DNA from: Rhodoferax sp.
Lineage (GTDB): Bacteria > Pseudomonadota > Gammaproteobacteria > Burkholderiales > Burkholderiaceae_C
Length of the DNA stretch: 7,767 bases
Direction: 5' to 3'
NCBI GenBank assembly: GCA_029946045.1
Contig: JAQSDS010000041.1
Span: forward strand, 1-7,767
The notes beneath the pieces are model-generated. The model did no database searches, was not told the DNA's origin, and saw only the letters and a list, made by a program, of their open reading frames with translations. Every line of letters starts with the position of its first letter. The first letter of the stretch is position 1. The position numbers and the translations under genes were made by a program. Shown here piece by piece: positions 6,364-7,767 of the stretch.

Positions 6364-7578
6364 TTATTTTTTAAGCACACGTGCCACCGGGTGGTGACGC
6401 AGGCGGAAGGCATCGGGCATGCCGGAGCCCAGCAAGGGGCGCAGGTACATGCGAAACGCGTCGGTGACGTCGGTGCCGTTGGCGGTAATGAACTCGTCTT
6501 CCATGACGCGGGTTTTGCCGGCCACGGCTTCCAGTGGCAGCAGCTCGTAGTCGACCGAGTAGAAGCCCGTGCGCTTGATAGCTACTGAGCCATCACGCCC
6601 GCCCCACATGGCAAATTGCACCGCTTTCTCGCCGACCTCTCGGGCTTCGCGCTGGTCGACGTCTGAGACGCAGCCAATGAATGATCGCTGCAGGTAGCCA
6701 AAGGTGTCGCCACGCACGCGCTTGATTTTGAGTTTGGACTTGATCTCCTCACATAACAAATCTGCCAGTGCGCCGTTGCCCGAGAGCTGCACATTGCCGT
6801 GCGCGTCGTGTTCCATTTCTTTGGCAAGAAGCGCTGTGATGGGTGTGCCGCTGGCATCGTGGATTCCTTCGGAAACCGCAATCACGCAGCGGCCATGTCG
6901 CTCGTACATGGTTTTGACATCGAGCAAAAACTGGTTCAGATCAAAGGTTCGTTCTGGCAGGTAAATCAGGTGGGGGCCGTCATCCGGGAATTTTTTGCCC
7001 AAAGCGGAGGCCGCGGTCAGGAAGCCGGCATGGCGACCCATGACCACGCCCACATAGACGCCAGGCAGGGCGGCGTTGTCGAGATTGGCCCCGGCAAAGG
7101 CTTGCGCCACAAAGCGCGCCGCCGAAGGAAAACCCGGGGTGTGGTCGTTGCCGACCAAGTCGTTGTCGATGGTCTTTGGAATGTGAATACAGCGCAGGTC
7201 GTAGTTGGCGGCGCGCGCCTCCTGGCTGACGATGCGCACCGTGTCAGATGAGTCGTTGCCCCCGATGTAGAAGAAGTGGCCAATTTGATGCGCTTGCAGT
7301 ACCTTGAAAATCTCATGGCAATAGGCGGCATCTGGCTTGTCCCGGGTCGAGCCCAAGGCGCTTGAGGGCGTATTGGCGACCAGCTCCAGGTTGTGGCTGG
7401 TTTCCTGCGTCAGGTCGACGAAGTCTTCGTCGATGATGCCGCGGACCCCGTGGTGGGCACCGTAAATATGGCCAATTTGGCTGAAGCGCCGGGCCTCAAG
7501 TGCCACGCCGACCAGCGATTGGTTGATGACGGCAGTGGGGCCGCCACCCTGGGCGACAAGTATTTTTCCGGAGGCCAT
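6364..7578 (-). CDS. pfp: Diphosphate--fructose-6-phosphate 1-phosphotransferase (PPi-dependent 6-phosphofructokinase)
   Basis: The enzyme phosphorylates fructose 6-phosphate to fructose 1,6-bisphosphate with pyrophosphate and works reversibly in glycolysis and gluconeogenesis. The 404-residue product carries the PFK fold: GGGPTAVIN at 11-19, GGNDS at 106-110, PKTIDNDL at 134-141, VMGRHAG at 179-185, LPER at 207-210 and GYLQRS at 294-299. Two residues argue for PPi rather than ATP: D109, at the position of glycine 104 in the E. coli ATP enzyme, and K135 in PKTIDND, where ATP enzymes have PGTIDND. Asparagine replaces the usual first aspartate of GGD. The length exceeds that of ATP-PfkA (about 320), as in many PPi forms. 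The ATG at 7578 has AAAGGA about 8 nt upstream. It is the first gene of the block and is followed 9 nt later by the FMN reductase. Confidence 0.92.
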   Translation of the reverse strand: MASGKILVAQGGGPTAVINQSLVGVALEARRFSQIGHIYGAHHGVRGIIDEDFVDLTQETSHNLELVANTPSSALGSTRDKPDAAYCHEIFKVLQAHQIGHFFYIGGNDSSDTVRIVSQEARAANYDLRCIHIPKTIDNDLVGNDHTPGFPSAARFVAQAFAGANLDNAALPGVYVGVVMGRHAGFLTAASALGKKFPDDGPHLIYLPERTFDLNQFLLDVKTMYERHGRCVIAVSEGIHDASGTPITALLAKEMEHDAHGNVQLSGNGALADLLCEEIKSKLKIKRVRGDTFGYLQRSFIGCVSDVDQREAREVGEKAVQFAMWGGRDGSVAIKRTGFYSVDYELLPLEAVAGKTRVMEDEFITANGTDVTDAFRMYLRPLLGSGMPDAFRLRHHPVARVLKK

Positions 7579-7767
7579 GGAGGTGTTCCTTTAAGTGGCG
7601 AAAAGAATGATGAATTGTGCCTCTGTTGTGGACTGAAATTTGCCTGTCTGATGCGCGGAGCGGGTTCGATTCAACTTGATGTGGGCAGGTTCCGGGACAA
7701 AGGCTGTATCAGGGTGCTGTCCCAATCAGTCGGGCGATGCGCTTTGCTACGTGTCCCCCGTCCGCTG
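7579..7767. other. Region upstream of pfp; no supported gene
   Basis: These 189 bases should hold the pfp promoter, but I see no convincing -35/-10 pair. An interrupted inverted repeat, GGGACA (7694-7699) and TGTCCC (7718-7723), spans an 18-nt spacer and lacks a T-run. One minus-strand frame entering from the right edge stays open for 18 codons, ending DGGHVAKRIARLIGTAP at a stop near 7710. It could be the tail of an upstream gene, but it is too short to judge. Confidence 0.4.

Noticed and set aside
6582..6881. Alternative minus-strand frame inside pfp, and similar ones at 7017-7331
   Set aside because: They overlap the intact pfp frame, which carries all the expected catalytic motifs.
7651..7767. 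Plus-strand open frame running off the right edge
   Set aside because: No ribosome site and no recognisable protein features; 39 codons are too few to support a gene.

Overview
The window is a compact stretch of a Gram-negative, probably betaproteobacterial chromosome, and every gene I can support reads on the minus strand. The best guess is a Burkholderiales/Comamonadaceae member, perhaps Rhodoferax-like. That guess rests on the combination of a rhodoquinone-synthesis gene (rquA), a System I cytochrome c maturation (ccm) operon and a pyrophosphate-type phosphofructokinase. It is inference; no rRNA or other marker gene is present to confirm it.

In transcription order (right to left) there are two blocks. 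Block 1 (about 7578 to 5061) holds pfp (PPi-dependent 6-phosphofructokinase), an NADPH-dependent FMN/quinone reductase of the SsuE/ChrR flavodoxin-like family 9 nt behind it, and a beta-class glutathione S-transferase 88 nt further on. A perfect 11-bp terminator hairpin at 5012-5037 closes this block.

Block 2 (about 5000 to beyond the left edge) starts with a perfect 34-bp palindrome at 4967-5000. At its centre is an exact FNR/Anr consensus box (TTGATTTAAATCAA, 4977-4990). Then come rquA, which makes rhodoquinone from ubiquinone, and ccmA, ccmB, ccmC, ccmD, ccmE and the first 414 codons of ccmF. The ccm genes overlap or nearly touch; ccmD is a 57-codon gene lying in the gap between ccmC and ccmE. 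The rest of ccmF, and probably ccmG/ccmH, lie outside the window on the left.

The most interesting reading is that an oxygen-sensing regulator of the FNR family drives rquA, and possibly the whole rquA-ccm array. That would couple production of a low-potential anaerobic quinone with maturation of c-type cytochromes, the two components needed when respiration switches away from oxygen. The box and gene order are directly visible; the regulation and co-transcription are inferred. I see no mobile elements, CRISPR arrays, tRNAs, rRNAs or broken genes.
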